Below, piece by piece: positions 1 to 8,557 of a DNA stretch of 64,000 nt (positions are counted from its first letter, which is position 1; every line of letters begins with the position of its first letter). Below the pieces are notes generated by a model. The model made no database searches. It saw only the letters and a program-made list of their open reading frames with translations, and was not told where the DNA came from. The DNA is taken from assembly GCF_004345855.1 (NCBI RefSeq), contig NZ_SLXN01000002.1, positions 558,001 through 622,000 on the forward strand. The letters run 5' to 3'. Source of the stretch: Sphingomonas sp. BK235. Lineage in GTDB: Bacteria > Pseudomonadota > Alphaproteobacteria > Sphingomonadales > Sphingomonadaceae. The translations under genes were made by a program, and so were the position numbers.

Positions 1-561
1 GGCGAGCGGGGTGAGGCCGTACGCGCGCGCCGCCTCGCTCAGCCGGTGCAGTCGCAGCTGCTCGCCGGGGCGGCGGTAGTGGGTGAGGCAGACGTGGCCG
101 GCATCGCCGAACAGGTCGGCCATCCAGCGCATCTGCTCGAGGTCGGGCGCGTGGCCGGGGACCAGCGCGGCGACCAGCCCCTTGGCGTGCGCGGCGACGT
201 CCTCCCAGTGGAGGAAGCAGCGCCCCTTCTCGCCGCGCTGCGCGTCGGCGCGCGCCTTGCCGCGGCTGAGCAGCTCGGTGAGCCGCGACCAGCCGGCGCG
301 GTCCTCGGGCCAGACCAGCAGCGAGGCGCCGTCGACCAGATCGAGCCGGCAGCCCGGGATCGAGCGCACCTCGAGTCCGCTGTCGCGGCGCACCTGGTCG
401 CAGGCATAGAGCGCGCGCACCACGCCAGCGACCGAGTTGCGGTCGACCACGCCCAGTGCGGGCATCCCCATCGCGGCCGCGGTGGCGACGAGCTGCTCGC
501 ACGACGAGGCGCCGCGCAGGAACGAGAAATGCGTGGTGACCTGGAGCTCGCTGTACGTCAC
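1..561 (-). CDS. dnaE2: Error-prone DNA polymerase DnaE2, N-terminal part (runs off window)
   Basis: This is the amino-terminal 187 residues of the C-family polymerase used for SOS mutagenesis and lesion bypass with ImuA and ImuB. The protein begins with YSELQVTTHFSFLRGASS, the typical start of the DnaE2 PHP domain, followed by GVVDRNSVAGVVRAL and a HWEDVAAHAKGLVALVP-like stretch. The frame is open to the window edge, so the rest of the roughly 1,000-residue protein lies outside. GTG at 561-559 is chosen as start because the family begins here (M/V-T-Y-x-E-L) and no ATG lies in frame just upstream. It is the third gene of the imuA-imuB-dnaE2 cassette but is separated from imuB by 280 bp of repeat DNA, which is unusual because the two genes are normally close. 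Identification is firm; its expression from the LexA-controlled promoter is inferred. Confidence 0.93.
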   Translation of the reverse strand, partial: MTYSELQVTTHFSFLRGASSCEQLVATAAAMGMPALGVVDRNSVAGVVRALYACDQVRRDSGLEVRSIPGCRLDLVDGASLLVWPEDRAGWSRLTELLSRGKARADAQRGEKGRCFLHWEDVAAHAKGLVAALVPGHAPDLEQMRWMADLFGDAGHVCLTHYRRPGEQLRLHRLSEAARAYGLTPLA

Positions 562-590
562 GGGGCCGCGGGCCTGTATCGAGGCGTCAT

Positions 591-831
591 GGGTCCGGAC
601 CCAAAAAGCCCGTGGAGGAGCAGGTGGCTCGTCCCGACCGTCATCCCGGGCTCGAGCCGGGATCCATGGCGCCACGAGGAACACCGGCGTTGCGCTCGCG
701 GAGGCATGGATCCCGGCTCGAGCCCGGGATGACGATGAGGGAGCCGTCCGTCATGGCGGCGGATGATCCGCTCGCGGGTCAGCGACAGCTCAGACCAGCC
801 GAGCCGCCAGCCGCGTTTTGAGTCCGGACCC
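591..831. repeat. Composite repeat: GGGTCCGGAC-ended element containing a GTCATCCCGG palindrome
   Basis: The gap between imuB and dnaE2 is filled by an element with inverted ends: gggtccggacccaaaa at 591-606 and ttttgagtccggaccc at 816-831. Inside it, 640-733 is a copy of the commonest palindromic repeat of the window (family A), reading gtcatcccgggctcgagccg ... and ending in the reverse complement cccgggatgac. The same two-layer arrangement recurs at 50829-51003. It carries no gene I can support. Whether it terminates or destabilises the imuA-imuB-dnaE2 transcript cannot be told from sequence. Confidence 0.8.
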
Positions 832-841
832 GTGGATCCGC

Positions 842-3829
842 TCACCCGAACGTCCCATGCATGTACCACGTCAGGTCGCCGGTCGCGCCGCGCTCGCCGT
901 CGCCGCGGCGGAACAGCCAGTAGCGCCGGCCCGCCTCGTCCTCGACCTGGTAATAGTCGCGCACCGCGTCGCGCTCGCCGCGGCGGCGCCACCACTCGCC
1001 CGCGATCCGCTCGGGCCCGTCGCCGCGCACCACCACGTGCGACTCGCCGCGCCAGGTGAAGCGCTTGGGCGGCTGGTCGGGCAGCTCGGCCAGGACATGG
1101 TCGAGCGGCTCCGGGCGGCGCAGCAGCCGCGTCGGGCGCGGCCAGCGCGGGTGCCACGGATGGTCCGCGTCGCGCGTGTCGAGCCGGCGCACGTCGTCGC
1201 GACGCAGCGCGGGCGCGGCGCGCTCGGGCGGGTCGAGCGGCGCGGCGCCCGCCACCGACCGCTCGGGCACGTCGCTCTCCACCGCGCGCGCGCGCCACAG
1301 CCGCGCCGCGCCGATGCGGTTGACGATCGCGTCGACCAGCGGCGCGAGGTCGGGGCGCTCGCCCTCGGCGAGATCACCGTCGAGATACTCGGGCGCGAGC
1401 GGGTCGGCGCGCTGGACGTGGAGCGTCAGTGCCTCGATCCCGAAGCCGGGATCGATCCGCTCGACGCGGCGCACCAGCAGCCGGCGCAGGTGATCGCGCG
1501 CGCGCGTCGGCCGCGCGAAGCCGACCCGCAGCGTCTGCACCGCGGCGTCGACCCGCGTCGCGGCGAGCAGCAGCTGACGCGCGCCGCGCCCCGCGCGCGC
1601 CAGCTCGGCGGCGAGCCGGTCGACCAATTGCCCGATCCAGTGCGCGATCGGCTCGGCGGTGAGCAAGGGCTCGGCGAAGCGTTGCTCCACCGTGATCGCC
1701 ACCGGCGGCACCACCGGCGCGAGCGGCTCGGGCGCGCGCCCGCTTGCCTGGTCGAGCCGCTGCGCCAGCGCGGTGCCGAAGCGGCGCGCCAGCGGCGCGC
1801 GCGGCAGCGCGGCGAGCTGGCCGACGGTGTCGACGCCGAGCCGGCGCAGCAGCTCGAGCGCGCGCTCGTCGACGCGGAGCGACGCCACCGGCAGCGGCGC
1901 GAGCGCGTCCAGCGTCGCGCCCGGCGGGAGGATCGTCACGCCGCCGCGCTCGGGCTCGGCATGGTGCGCGCAGGCCCAGGCGGCGCCGGCGGTATCGGCG
2001 ATCGCGACGCGCGCGGTGATGCCGAGCCGCGCGAGCAGCCGCACCAGCCGCCGCGCCAGTCGCGACTCGCCGCCGTGGAGATGTGCCACGCCGGTGAGGT
2101 CGAGCAGCAGCGACTGCGAATCCTCGATCGCCACCACCGGGGTCCAGCGCCGCGCCAGCGCGACCGCGAGGCGGTGGAGCGCGCGCTGGTCGCCCTCAGG
2201 GTCGGCGTCGCGCACGACGATCTCGGGGGTGGCGGCGCGCACCTGGGTCAGCGCCATGCCGGGCTCGACCCCGATCGCGCGCGCCGCGGGCGAGGCGGCG
2301 GCGATCTCGACCCGGCTGCCCACCTTCTGCACGGTGACGAGCGGCGGCGCGGTATCGGCTGCCGGGCCGGGAGGGGCGGCCGCGGCGGGGTCGCGGCAGA
2401 CGCGCGCGACCGTGCCCGCGGTGGTGCGGCCGGTGTCGAAGAAGGCGGCGACCTCCTTGACCGCGGCACCGGGGTCGTTCGAGCCGGGGCGGCGCTCCTT
2501 GGCGGCGGTCTTGTCCGGGTGCGGCCCGTCGCCGGGGTAGCGGATCGCGGGCATCGCGTTCCACGCGCCGCTCAGCGCGGGGGAGATGTGGGGGACGCGG
2601 CGGTGCTTGGGCGCGGCGGTGGGGTCCGTGGCGGCGGCAGCGGGAGCGCCGGCCGCGGCAGCACCGCTCGTGCCGAGACGGAGCGGTGCGGCGCGCGCAC
2701 CCGCTCGCCCCCTCGCGTCATCCCGGACCTGTTCCGGGATCCGACCTTCCGCGCACGCCTCGGCCGGTGAGGACGCGGGACCGCCGGCTGCGGCGGCACC
2801 GCTCGCGTCGAGGCGGAGCAGCGTGGCGCGCGCACCCGCTCGCTCCCTCCCGTCATCCCGGACCTGTTCCGGGATCCAGCCTTCCGCGCACGCCTCGGCC
2901 GGTAAGGACGCGGGACCGTGGATACTGGGATACGTCCGGGATGACAGTAGGGAGCGAGAGGGGGGCGCATCGTCACCGCGGTCCTGTGCCGAGGGCCATG
3001 GCGCCGCACGAGTCGCCGCCGGTCCGCGCGCGGCACCCTGGATCCCGGAACAGGTCCGGGATGACGGAGCGGAGGGAGGCGAGGGTCGCGCCTCCTCCCC
3101 CCGGCCTAGCGGCTCCACCCCACGCACGCCCCGCTCGCGCTGGCGCGACGTCGGCCGCACACCCTCGCCGCCCGTGCGCACCGGCGCCATCGCCGCGCTA
3201 GAACCGCGCGCGTGCTCCTGCGCACGCAGGAGCCCAGAGCGACGAGCGTCATCCTCGCGGCACGGGGCTCCGGCGTGCGCCGGAGCACGGTTCGGCTCGG
3301 ACATCCGGCAGGATAGCCCGGCGCGATCATCGTCACCGCTGACCTCGTGTGTCCGCCGGGGTACGGCGGGCTCGGGCCAGCCGCTTGACTTCCCCCCATC
3401 ATCGCCGGGCAGCCGCTTGAACGGTTGCTCCGCCGCCTCGCTGCGGCGGCCCATCTCGCGCATCGGCGGGCGCTGGTGCGGCGCGATCGCGGCGACGCGG
3501 CGCGCGACGTCGGCGCGGGTCTCGCCCGCCCAGCACGCGCCCGCGCCGCCGGTCGTCTCGTCGACGCCGCGCAGCGGGCCGGGCAGATAGCCGCCGTCGT
3601 CGCGCGCCCAGCGCGCGCCCGGGCGCCAGCCCGTGTTGCGCGGCGCGTCGCACTGTTTGCCGCCCTGCTCGGCGTCGCCCGCCGCCTTCAGCGCGGCGAG
3701 GTCGAGCGCGACCCGCGGCGACGCGGGATCGGGCGCGACTCGCTCAGGCAGCGGCGCGAGCGCCGGCTCTGCCCGCCGCAGCCGGTCGATCGACCAGTCG
3801 GGCAGGTAGAGCGATGCGACCCGTTTCAT
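842..3829 (-). CDS. imuB: ImuB, Y-family-polymerase-like mutasome subunit, with a giant repeat-filled insertion
   Basis: ImuB is the catalytically dead Y-family homologue that ties ImuA and DnaE2 to the beta clamp during SOS mutagenesis. The protein starts MKRVASLYLPDWSIDRLRR, the family's degenerate first strand, and resumes the Y-family fold near residue 490 (PPLVTVQKVGSRVEIAAASP, then GVEPGMALTQVRAA). Palm, thumb and little-finger regions follow, and the C-terminus (about 945-995, RRYWLFRRGDGE ... TWYMHGTFG) matches a DUF6504-type tail. At 995 residues it is about twice the usual length. The excess (about residues 50-480) is Pro/Ala/Arg-rich; part (GWRPGARWARDDG, PPMREMGRRSEAA) may be a lineage-specific insert, while much is translated palindromic repeat (WIPEQVRDDG peptides). 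The start overlaps the end of imuA by 86 nt. Function is firm; whether the long insert is translated or causes a defective protein is unknown. Confidence 0.9.
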   Translation of the reverse strand: MKRVASLYLPDWSIDRLRRAEPALAPLPERVAPDPASPRVALDLAALKAAGDAEQGGKQCDAPRNTGWRPGARWARDDGGYLPGPLRGVDETTGGAGACWAGETRADVARRVAAIAPHQRPPMREMGRRSEAAEQPFKRLPGDDGGKSSGWPEPAVPRRTHEVSGDDDRAGLSCRMSEPNRAPAHAGAPCREDDARRSGLLRAQEHARGSSAAMAPVRTGGEGVRPTSRQRERGVRGVEPLGRGEEARPSPPSAPSSRTCSGIQGAARGPAATRAAPWPSAQDRGDDAPPSRSLLSSRTYPSIHGPASLPAEACAEGWIPEQVRDDGRERAGARATLLRLDASGAAAAGGPASSPAEACAEGRIPEQVRDDARGRAGARAAPLRLGTSGAAAAGAPAAAATDPTAAPKHRRVPHISPALSGAWNAMPAIRYPGDGPHPDKTAAKERRPGSNDPGAAVKEVAAFFDTGRTTAGTVARVCRDPAAAAPPGPAADTAPPLVTVQKVGSRVEIAAASPAARAIGVEPGMALTQVRAATPEIVVRDADPEGDQRALHRLAVALARRWTPVVAIEDSQSLLLDLTGVAHLHGGESRLARRLVRLLARLGITARVAIADTAGAAWACAHHAEPERGGVTILPPGATLDALAPLPVASLRVDERALELLRRLGVDTVGQLAALPRAPLARRFGTALAQRLDQASGRAPEPLAPVVPPVAITVEQRFAEPLLTAEPIAHWIGQLVDRLAAELARAGRGARQLLLAATRVDAAVQTLRVGFARPTRARDHLRRLLVRRVERIDPGFGIEALTLHVQRADPLAPEYLDGDLAEGERPDLAPLVDAIVNRIGAARLWRARAVESDVPERSVAGAAPLDPPERAAPALRRDDVRRLDTRDADHPWHPRWPRPTRLLRRPEPLDHVLAELPDQPPKRFTWRGESHVVVRGDGPERIAGEWWRRRGERDAVRDYYQVEDEAGRRYWLFRRGDGERGATGDLTWYMHGTFG
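2661..2945. repeat. 135-bp in-frame tandem duplication carrying family A repeat halves, inside imuB
   Basis: The segment 2661-2795 is repeated almost exactly at 2796-2922, with a period of 135 bp (45 codons), so the reading frame of imuB is kept. Each copy contains the left half of a family A palindrome (gtcatcccggacctgttccg at 2717 and again at 2852) and encodes the 45-residue unit GPAS-PAEACAEG-IPEQVRDD ... ASGAAAAG. Matching right halves lie at 2918-2945 and 3039-3065 (ggaacaggtccgggatgac). Confidence 0.85.
3205..3295. repeat. Family B palindromic repeat inside imuB
   Basis: The left arm gtgctcctgcgcacgcagga is answered by the right arm cggcgtgcgccggagcacgg about 60 bp later. Full sister copies stand between genes at 17834-17912 and 30732-30826. 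Here the element lies in the imuB coding sequence and leaves the frame open. Confidence 0.75.
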
Positions 3830-4493
3830 CGCATGCCTCCACGATGGTTTGAAAAGGTTCGCCGTTGCGTTGCCGCACCAGCGCGAGATCCCAGCGCGCG
3901 CGCCCCACGCCCGCGACCGGCAGCGGCGCCGAGGGGGCGGAGCCGACGCGCCACCGCGTCACCGCCGCGGAGGGGACCGCGAGCGGGTCCGCGCCCTCGC
4001 GCGCGTGGCGCTTGAGCAGCAGCGCGATGGTGCGCCCACCTTCGGCGGCGAGCTGGAGCCGGCGCGTCGAGGCCATCGCCGCGCGGCGCGTCTCGCCGAT
4101 CACCGCGCCGAGTGCGCGGTGACGCAGGCCTTCCTCCATCAGCGCGAGCACCTCGGCATCGTCGCTCGCCTCGGCGTAGAGCACGCGATCGGGCGCGAGC
4201 CCCGACTGGTAGAGGCCGGGCGCGAACAGGTCGCGCCGCCGCACCACCCACAGCACCGGCCCCCAGGCGCGCGCGGCGACGCCGGCGAGGAAGAGCGTGG
4301 CCGAGGCGTCGTCCCCCATCGCCGGCGTGGCGGCGGCGACCTCGTGCAGCGCGTCGAGCCGCAGCCCGCCGTTGGCGAGCCGCTCGTCGACCGCGGGCAC
4401 GCCGAACGGCAGCACCGGGCGACGGCGATGGCCATCACCCTCGATCGCGCTGAGCGTATCGCGCAGGGACTGGAGGACGCTCGACTCGGACAC
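3744..4493 (-). CDS. imuA: ImuA, RecA-like mutasome accessory protein
   Basis: ImuA (249 residues) is the RecA/SulA-related partner that supports ImuB and DnaE2 in damage-induced mutagenesis. The sequence shows the family's N-terminal LPFGVPAVDERLANGGLRLD segment (the region corresponding to the RecA Walker area), LHEVAAA, and the central LWVVRRRDLFAPGLYQSGLAPDR-like block. The C-terminal part ends QTIVEACDETGRIALPARL, also typical. The gene's last 86 nt overlap the start of imuB, implying coupled translation. A GTTC-N7-GTTC LexA site sits 26 bp upstream of its ATG, so it is very probably the first gene of an SOS operon. Confidence 0.9.
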   Translation of the reverse strand: MSESSVLQSLRDTLSAIEGDGHRRRPVLPFGVPAVDERLANGGLRLDALHEVAAATPAMGDDASATLFLAGVAARAWGPVLWVVRRRDLFAPGLYQSGLAPDRVLYAEASDDAEVLALMEEGLRHRALGAVIGETRRAAMASTRRLQLAAEGGRTIALLLKRHAREGADPLAVPSAAVTRWRVGSAPSAPLPVAGVGRARWDLALVRQRNGEPFQTIVEACDETGRIALPARLVDRPAAAGRAGARAAA

Positions 4494-4519
4494 AGGTGAC
4501 GACTCGCTGGTGGAGCGTC

Positions 4520-4534
4520 GTTCTTACTTTGTTC
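4520..4534 (-). promoter_or_regulatory. LexA (SOS) box upstream of imuA
   Basis: The plus strand reads gttcttactttgttc, an exact match to the alphaproteobacterial LexA operator GTTC-N7-GTTC. It lies 26 bp before the imuA start codon, a position suited to repression of the imuA-imuB-dnaE2 promoter. Confidence 0.85.
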
Positions 4535-4561
4535 TAACGGGTTGAGTCGAGTCCGTGATGC

Positions 4562-7069
4562 TCAGAAGGTGACTCGCCCGCGCGCGTACAGATAACGTCC
4601 GTTGACCCCGATCGGCGAGAGCGGATCGTAGGCGAGATTGCCCGCGCCGTTGATCGCTTCGTCAGACGGCGCGGGATAGGCGTCGGCGAGATTGATCCCG
4701 CCGACCGCGAGACGCAACCGTGGCGACAGCGCGAAGGACCATTCCGCGTCGAGCGACCAGCGTGCGGCGAACCGCTGCGACGGCGTGTCGCCCCCGCCGA
4801 AATCGAACTGATGGGTGACCGCGCCGAAGCGCGTCGCGCGGAGCATCGCCGACCACGGATCGCGGCCCAGCTCGGCACCGAGGATCAGCTTGTCGCGCGG
4901 CGCGGCGCCGTCGAGCGTGTTCGCCTCCTCCAGCCCGACCAGCGCACCCCCGATCCCGTGCGCGGCGAGCTGCGGTGGCGCCGCGGCGACGCGTCGGATC
5001 GCACTGGCGGCATAGCTGTAGCCGGCAGACACAGTGAGCCGCGCCGCGCCGAGCGCCAACCGCTGCTCGCCCGCCGCCTCGATCCCGCGGGTGTGCAGAT
5101 CCACCGCGTTGGTGAAGAAGTTGATCGCGTCGTACCTACCCAGTCCGAGCGTCGCGCGCGCGGGCTCGTCCAGTGCGGTGAGATCGAACCGCTCGGACAA
5201 GGTGAGCCGGCGCCGCACCTGGATCTGGAACAGGTCGAGCGTCAGCCGCAGCCCCGCCGCGGGGGCGGCGACGATCCCGCCCGACAGGTTGAGGCTGCGC
5301 TCCGCCCGCAGCGGCGTCGCGCCGAGCGCCTGTGCCGCCGGACTGTCGACCGCCAGCGTCGCGATGCGGCGCAGCTGCCCGCCCGCGCCGAAGCCGAGCG
5401 TGGTGGAGGACAGGCCGCGCTGCGCCAGCGCGGGCGCCCGGAAGCTGTTCGACACCGAACCGCGCAGCGCGATCCCATGCCCCAGCGCGGCGCGCCACGC
5501 CGCTTTGCCGGCGAGCGCGGCGCCCGCGTCGCTATAATGTTCCGCGCGCGCCGCTAGGTCGACCGTGATCCCCGCCAGCGGCTCGGTGCTGGCCTCGACA
5601 TAGCCCGCCGCCACCGACCGCGCGACGCGGCGCGCGTCCTCGGGCGTGAGGCCGGGGCCGGCCTGCGCGCCGGGCTGAAGCCCGAACACCGCCGGGTCGG
5701 CGAGCGGCCCGACCGCGTAAGAGGCGGGGTCACCCGCCCCGGCGCGCCAGCGCTCGTGGCGCAGCTCGATCCCGCCCGACACCGTCAGCGGTACGATCAG
5801 CCCGATCTCATAATCGCGGGTGAGATCGAGGTTGCCGACCAGCTGGTCCGAGCGCAGCGAGGTGAGATGGAAGCGCGTCGGGCTCGCCGCACCGAGCGAG
5901 TAATTGACGCTCCCGCGCAGGTTATCATCGATCGCGTTGGCGCCGTAAGTGACGCTCCCGTCCATCCGCCACCCGGCGACGGTGCCGCGCAGCCCGAGCG
6001 TGCCCGAGGCGTCGCGGTCGCGTATCACCGAAACCGGGCGGAAGCCGGTGGTGCCGCCCGGCTGCGCGACCGGCAGATAATCGTTGCCATCGCCGTCGAG
6101 GATGACCGGCCACCGGAAGAAATTGCTCCCCAGCGCGCGCCGCGCGTGCGCGATGCCGAAGCCGTAGAGCGTCAGCCCCGGCGCGACCGACGTCTCCGCA
6201 TTGTACCACAGGTGGAGGCCCGAGGCGGCGGGGTCGCCCAGCTTGAACAGCCGCCGGCCCAGCAGGCGCGTGTTGCGCGGATCGGTCGCGCTGCCGTTCG
6301 ACAGATAGAAGCCGCCGCGATCGTACCCGGCGCGGTCGGTGCCCTGCTGGTGCGACCAGTCGCCGCCCACCGTCAGGAAGCCGTCGCCGAGCGCGGTGCC
6401 GAGTTCCAGCGCGGCCTGCACCGTCGCGCCGTCACGCAGCCGCCGGCCGATCGTGCCGGGGGCGGTGAGATTGCCGCCATAGCTCAGATCGGCGACCGCG
6501 CCGCTCGTTCGCCGGTCGAGCCCCACATCAATCACGCCGGCGATCGCGTCGGAGCCATATTGCGCGCCCGCCCCGTCGCGCAGCACGTCGACGCGCGCGA
6601 TCGCGCCGGTGGGCAGCGTGGCGAGGTCGACCGGGGCGGTGCCGCGACCGATCTTGGAGTCGAGCGCCAGCGTCGAGGTGGTGTGATAGCGTTTGCCGTT
6701 GACGAGGACGAGCAACTGGTCGGGTGACAGGCCGCGCAGCTGCGCCGCGCGCACCGCGTCGCCGACCCCCGAGTTCGACTGGCGCGGGAAGTTGACGCTC
6801 GGTACCAGCTGCTCGAGCGCCTGCCCGAGATCCCCCGCCGGGCTCGCCTGCCGGATCGTGTCGCCGCCGATCACGTCCACGGGCACCGCACTCTCCGCCA
6901 CGCTGCGCGGCGCACCGCGCGCGGCGATCACGGTGACGTCCGCCGGCGCGTCGTTGTTCACGTCGGTCGCGGTCTGCGCCGCGGCGGGGCTGCTCGCCAG
7001 CAGCGCGAACGCCGTCGTGCCGCCGATCCAACGCCCTGTCTTCAGGGGTGTGCTGCGCGCTCTCGTCAT
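4562..7069 (-). CDS. TonB-dependent outer-membrane receptor
   Basis: This 835-residue protein is an outer-membrane beta-barrel transporter energised by TonB-ExbBD; its substrate cannot be told. ATG at 7069 gives a clear signal peptide (TGRWIGGTTAFALLASSPAAAQ). It is followed by a TonB-box-like stretch (ADVTVIAAR), then the plug domain with LVLVNGKRYHTT, and the family motif RVDVLRDGAGAQYGSDAIAG near residue 170. Barrel strands fill the rest and the chain ends in RYLYARGRVTF, an aromatic C-terminus proper for barrel insertion. Length is normal for the family. It stands alone between imuA and a divergent permease, only 18 bp from that gene's start, so the two may share a control region. No Fur-box-like sequence is obvious to me upstream. 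Confidence 0.93.
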   Translation of the reverse strand: MTRARSTPLKTGRWIGGTTAFALLASSPAAAQTATDVNNDAPADVTVIAARGAPRSVAESAVPVDVIGGDTIRQASPAGDLGQALEQLVPSVNFPRQSNSGVGDAVRAAQLRGLSPDQLLVLVNGKRYHTTSTLALDSKIGRGTAPVDLATLPTGAIARVDVLRDGAGAQYGSDAIAGVIDVGLDRRTSGAVADLSYGGNLTAPGTIGRRLRDGATVQAALELGTALGDGFLTVGGDWSHQQGTDRAGYDRGGFYLSNGSATDPRNTRLLGRRLFKLGDPAASGLHLWYNAETSVAPGLTLYGFGIAHARRALGSNFFRWPVILDGDGNDYLPVAQPGGTTGFRPVSVIRDRDASGTLGLRGTVAGWRMDGSVTYGANAIDDNLRGSVNYSLGAASPTRFHLTSLRSDQLVGNLDLTRDYEIGLIVPLTVSGGIELRHERWRAGAGDPASYAVGPLADPAVFGLQPGAQAGPGLTPEDARRVARSVAAGYVEASTEPLAGITVDLAARAEHYSDAGAALAGKAAWRAALGHGIALRGSVSNSFRAPALAQRGLSSTTLGFGAGGQLRRIATLAVDSPAAQALGATPLRAERSLNLSGGIVAAPAAGLRLTLDLFQIQVRRRLTLSERFDLTALDEPARATLGLGRYDAINFFTNAVDLHTRGIEAAGEQRLALGAARLTVSAGYSYAASAIRRVAAAPPQLAAHGIGGALVGLEEANTLDGAAPRDKLILGAELGRDPWSAMLRATRFGAVTHQFDFGGGDTPSQRFAARWSLDAEWSFALSPRLRLAVGGINLADAYPAPSDEAINGAGNLAYDPLSPIGVNGRYLYARGRVTF

Positions 7070-7087
7070 ATCCCATCCTATTAGGGG

Positions 7088-8503
7088 ATGATGAGCGAGG
7101 CGGCGGGAACACCGGAAAAATATGGGCGAGACGACGTCGTCGGCGATGAAGGCCGGGGACCCCATGCGCCGGGGCCGTGGCAATCCGGAGCGGTGGTGGT
7201 CGGGATGGTGGTCGGCGCGGGCATCTTCCGCTCGGCGGCGGCGGTCGGTGCCGCGCTCGGCAGCGCGCCGGCGATCTATGCCGCGTGGCTGGCGGGTGGG
7301 CTGGTCGCGCTCGCCGGCGCGCTCTGCTATGCCGAGCTCAGCACCGCTTTCCCGCACGCCGGCGGCGACTATCGCTTCCTCAAGGAAGCCTATGGCGACA
7401 CGATTGCCTTCCTGTTCGGCTGGTCGCGCTTCACGGTGATCTTCACCGCCTCGGCGGCGATGCTCGCGTTCGTGGGCACCGATTACCTCGCCACGCTGGT
7501 GCCGATGGGCTCCGCCACGCGGGCGGCGGTCGCGGTGGCAGCGGTGCTGCTGCTGGGACTGCTCAATCTGCGCGGATTGGCGATCAGCGTGCGCGGCGAG
7601 GTGGTGCTCGTCGCGCTCGTCGTCGTCGCGCTGCTCGCGCTCGGCGGTGCGGGGGCGTGGCTGCGCGGCAGCGGGGCTCCCGCGCCCGCGACAATGCCGA
7701 ACCACGAGGGCATGGGCACCGCGATGATCTACGTGATGCTGGCTTATGGCGGCTTCAACGATGCGGCGACGCTCTCGGCCGAGGTGCGGCGCCCGCGCGA
7801 CATAACCTATGCGCTCGTCGGCGGCATGGCGGCGGTGACCGCACTCTACCTGATCGCCAACTGGGCGTATCTCACCGCGCTCGGACCGGCCGGGCTGGCC
7901 GCCAGCGCCGCGCCCGCGGCGGCGGTGATGCGCCGCGCGCTCGGACCGGCGGGCGAGATCGCGATGGTCGCCGCCGTGGTGGTGGCGACCGCGGCGATCC
8001 TCAACGCGCTGTTCCTGGTGGGCGGGCGCACGCTCACCGCGCTCGCGGGCGACACGCCGGCGCTCGCGCGGCTGGGGCGGTGGGATAGGGCGCGCGGGGT
8101 CGCGCCGGCGGCGGTGCGGTGCCAGGTCGCGCTCACGCTGCCGCTGATCCTGTGGGGCGCCACCACGCCAGCGGGGTTCGCGACGATGGTCGACTATATG
8201 GCGCCGGTCTATTGGTTGTTCCTGACGCTGAGCGGCGCCGCGCTGCCGATTCTGCGCCTCCGCCGCGCCGACGTGCCGCGGCCGTATCGCGCGCCGCTCG
8301 CTCCGTTGCTGTCACTGGTCTTCACCGCCGCCGCCGGTGCCATCTTCGTCGCGAGCATGGTGCACGTGGGCGTCGCGGGCTGTGCGGTGAGTGCCGCGAT
8401 GTTGGCGATCGGCATGGTGACGCGGGCGGCGCTGAGCCGGCACAAAGGGGCTGGCGCGCGGTCGGAGGCGCATCAGGGGGCTTCCGCTTCGCTTGAAATA
8501 TAA
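7088..8503 (+). CDS. APC-superfamily amino acid permease
   Basis: This 471-residue inner-membrane protein has about twelve hydrophobic segments. Its early consensus, GMVVGAGIFRSAAAVGAALG, corresponds to the unwound helix 1 (G-x-G-I-F) that binds substrate in amino acid-polyamine-organocation transporters. The ELSTAFPHAGGDYRFLKEAYG block (helices 2-3) is the usual second signature of the family. The predicted role is uptake or exchange of an amino acid or related amine across the inner membrane. It is transcribed away from the TonB receptor. Two start codons, ATGATG at 7088-7093, are in frame. The specific substrate is not inferable. Confidence 0.9.
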   Translation: MMSEAAGTPEKYGRDDVVGDEGRGPHAPGPWQSGAVVVGMVVGAGIFRSAAAVGAALGSAPAIYAAWLAGGLVALAGALCYAELSTAFPHAGGDYRFLKEAYGDTIAFLFGWSRFTVIFTASAAMLAFVGTDYLATLVPMGSATRAAVAVAAVLLLGLLNLRGLAISVRGEVVLVALVVVALLALGGAGAWLRGSGAPAPATMPNHEGMGTAMIYVMLAYGGFNDAATLSAEVRRPRDITYALVGGMAAVTALYLIANWAYLTALGPAGLAASAAPAAAVMRRALGPAGEIAMVAAVVVATAAILNALFLVGGRTLTALAGDTPALARLGRWDRARGVAPAAVRCQVALTLPLILWGATTPAGFATMVDYMAPVYWLFLTLSGAALPILRLRRADVPRPYRAPLAPLLSLVFTAAAGAIFVASMVHVGVAGCAVSAAMLAIGMVTRAALSRHKGAGARSEAHQGASASLEI

Positions 8504-8557
8504 TTACAAGCCGCCGCGAAGCCTCCCGGACCCGATCGGGCGGCCAGGAGAGTGACC

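Noticed and set aside
640..733. Family A palindromes as dedicated transcription terminators
   Set aside because: They lack T-runs, sit in all orientations including inside operons and coding sequences, and have long spacers between arms; termination may happen but is not their defining role.
734..841. A possible small peptide or gene fragment (GWRLGWSELSLTRERIIRR on the minus strand)
   Set aside because: It reads like protein, but has no start, no ribosome site and no family I recognise, and lies inside the composite repeat.
818..2770. A 650-codon open frame on the plus strand opposite imuB
   Set aside because: It is composed of Arg/Gln/Gly/Ala-rich low-complexity sequence with no recognisable domain, and is the expected shadow of a high-GC gene on the other strand.
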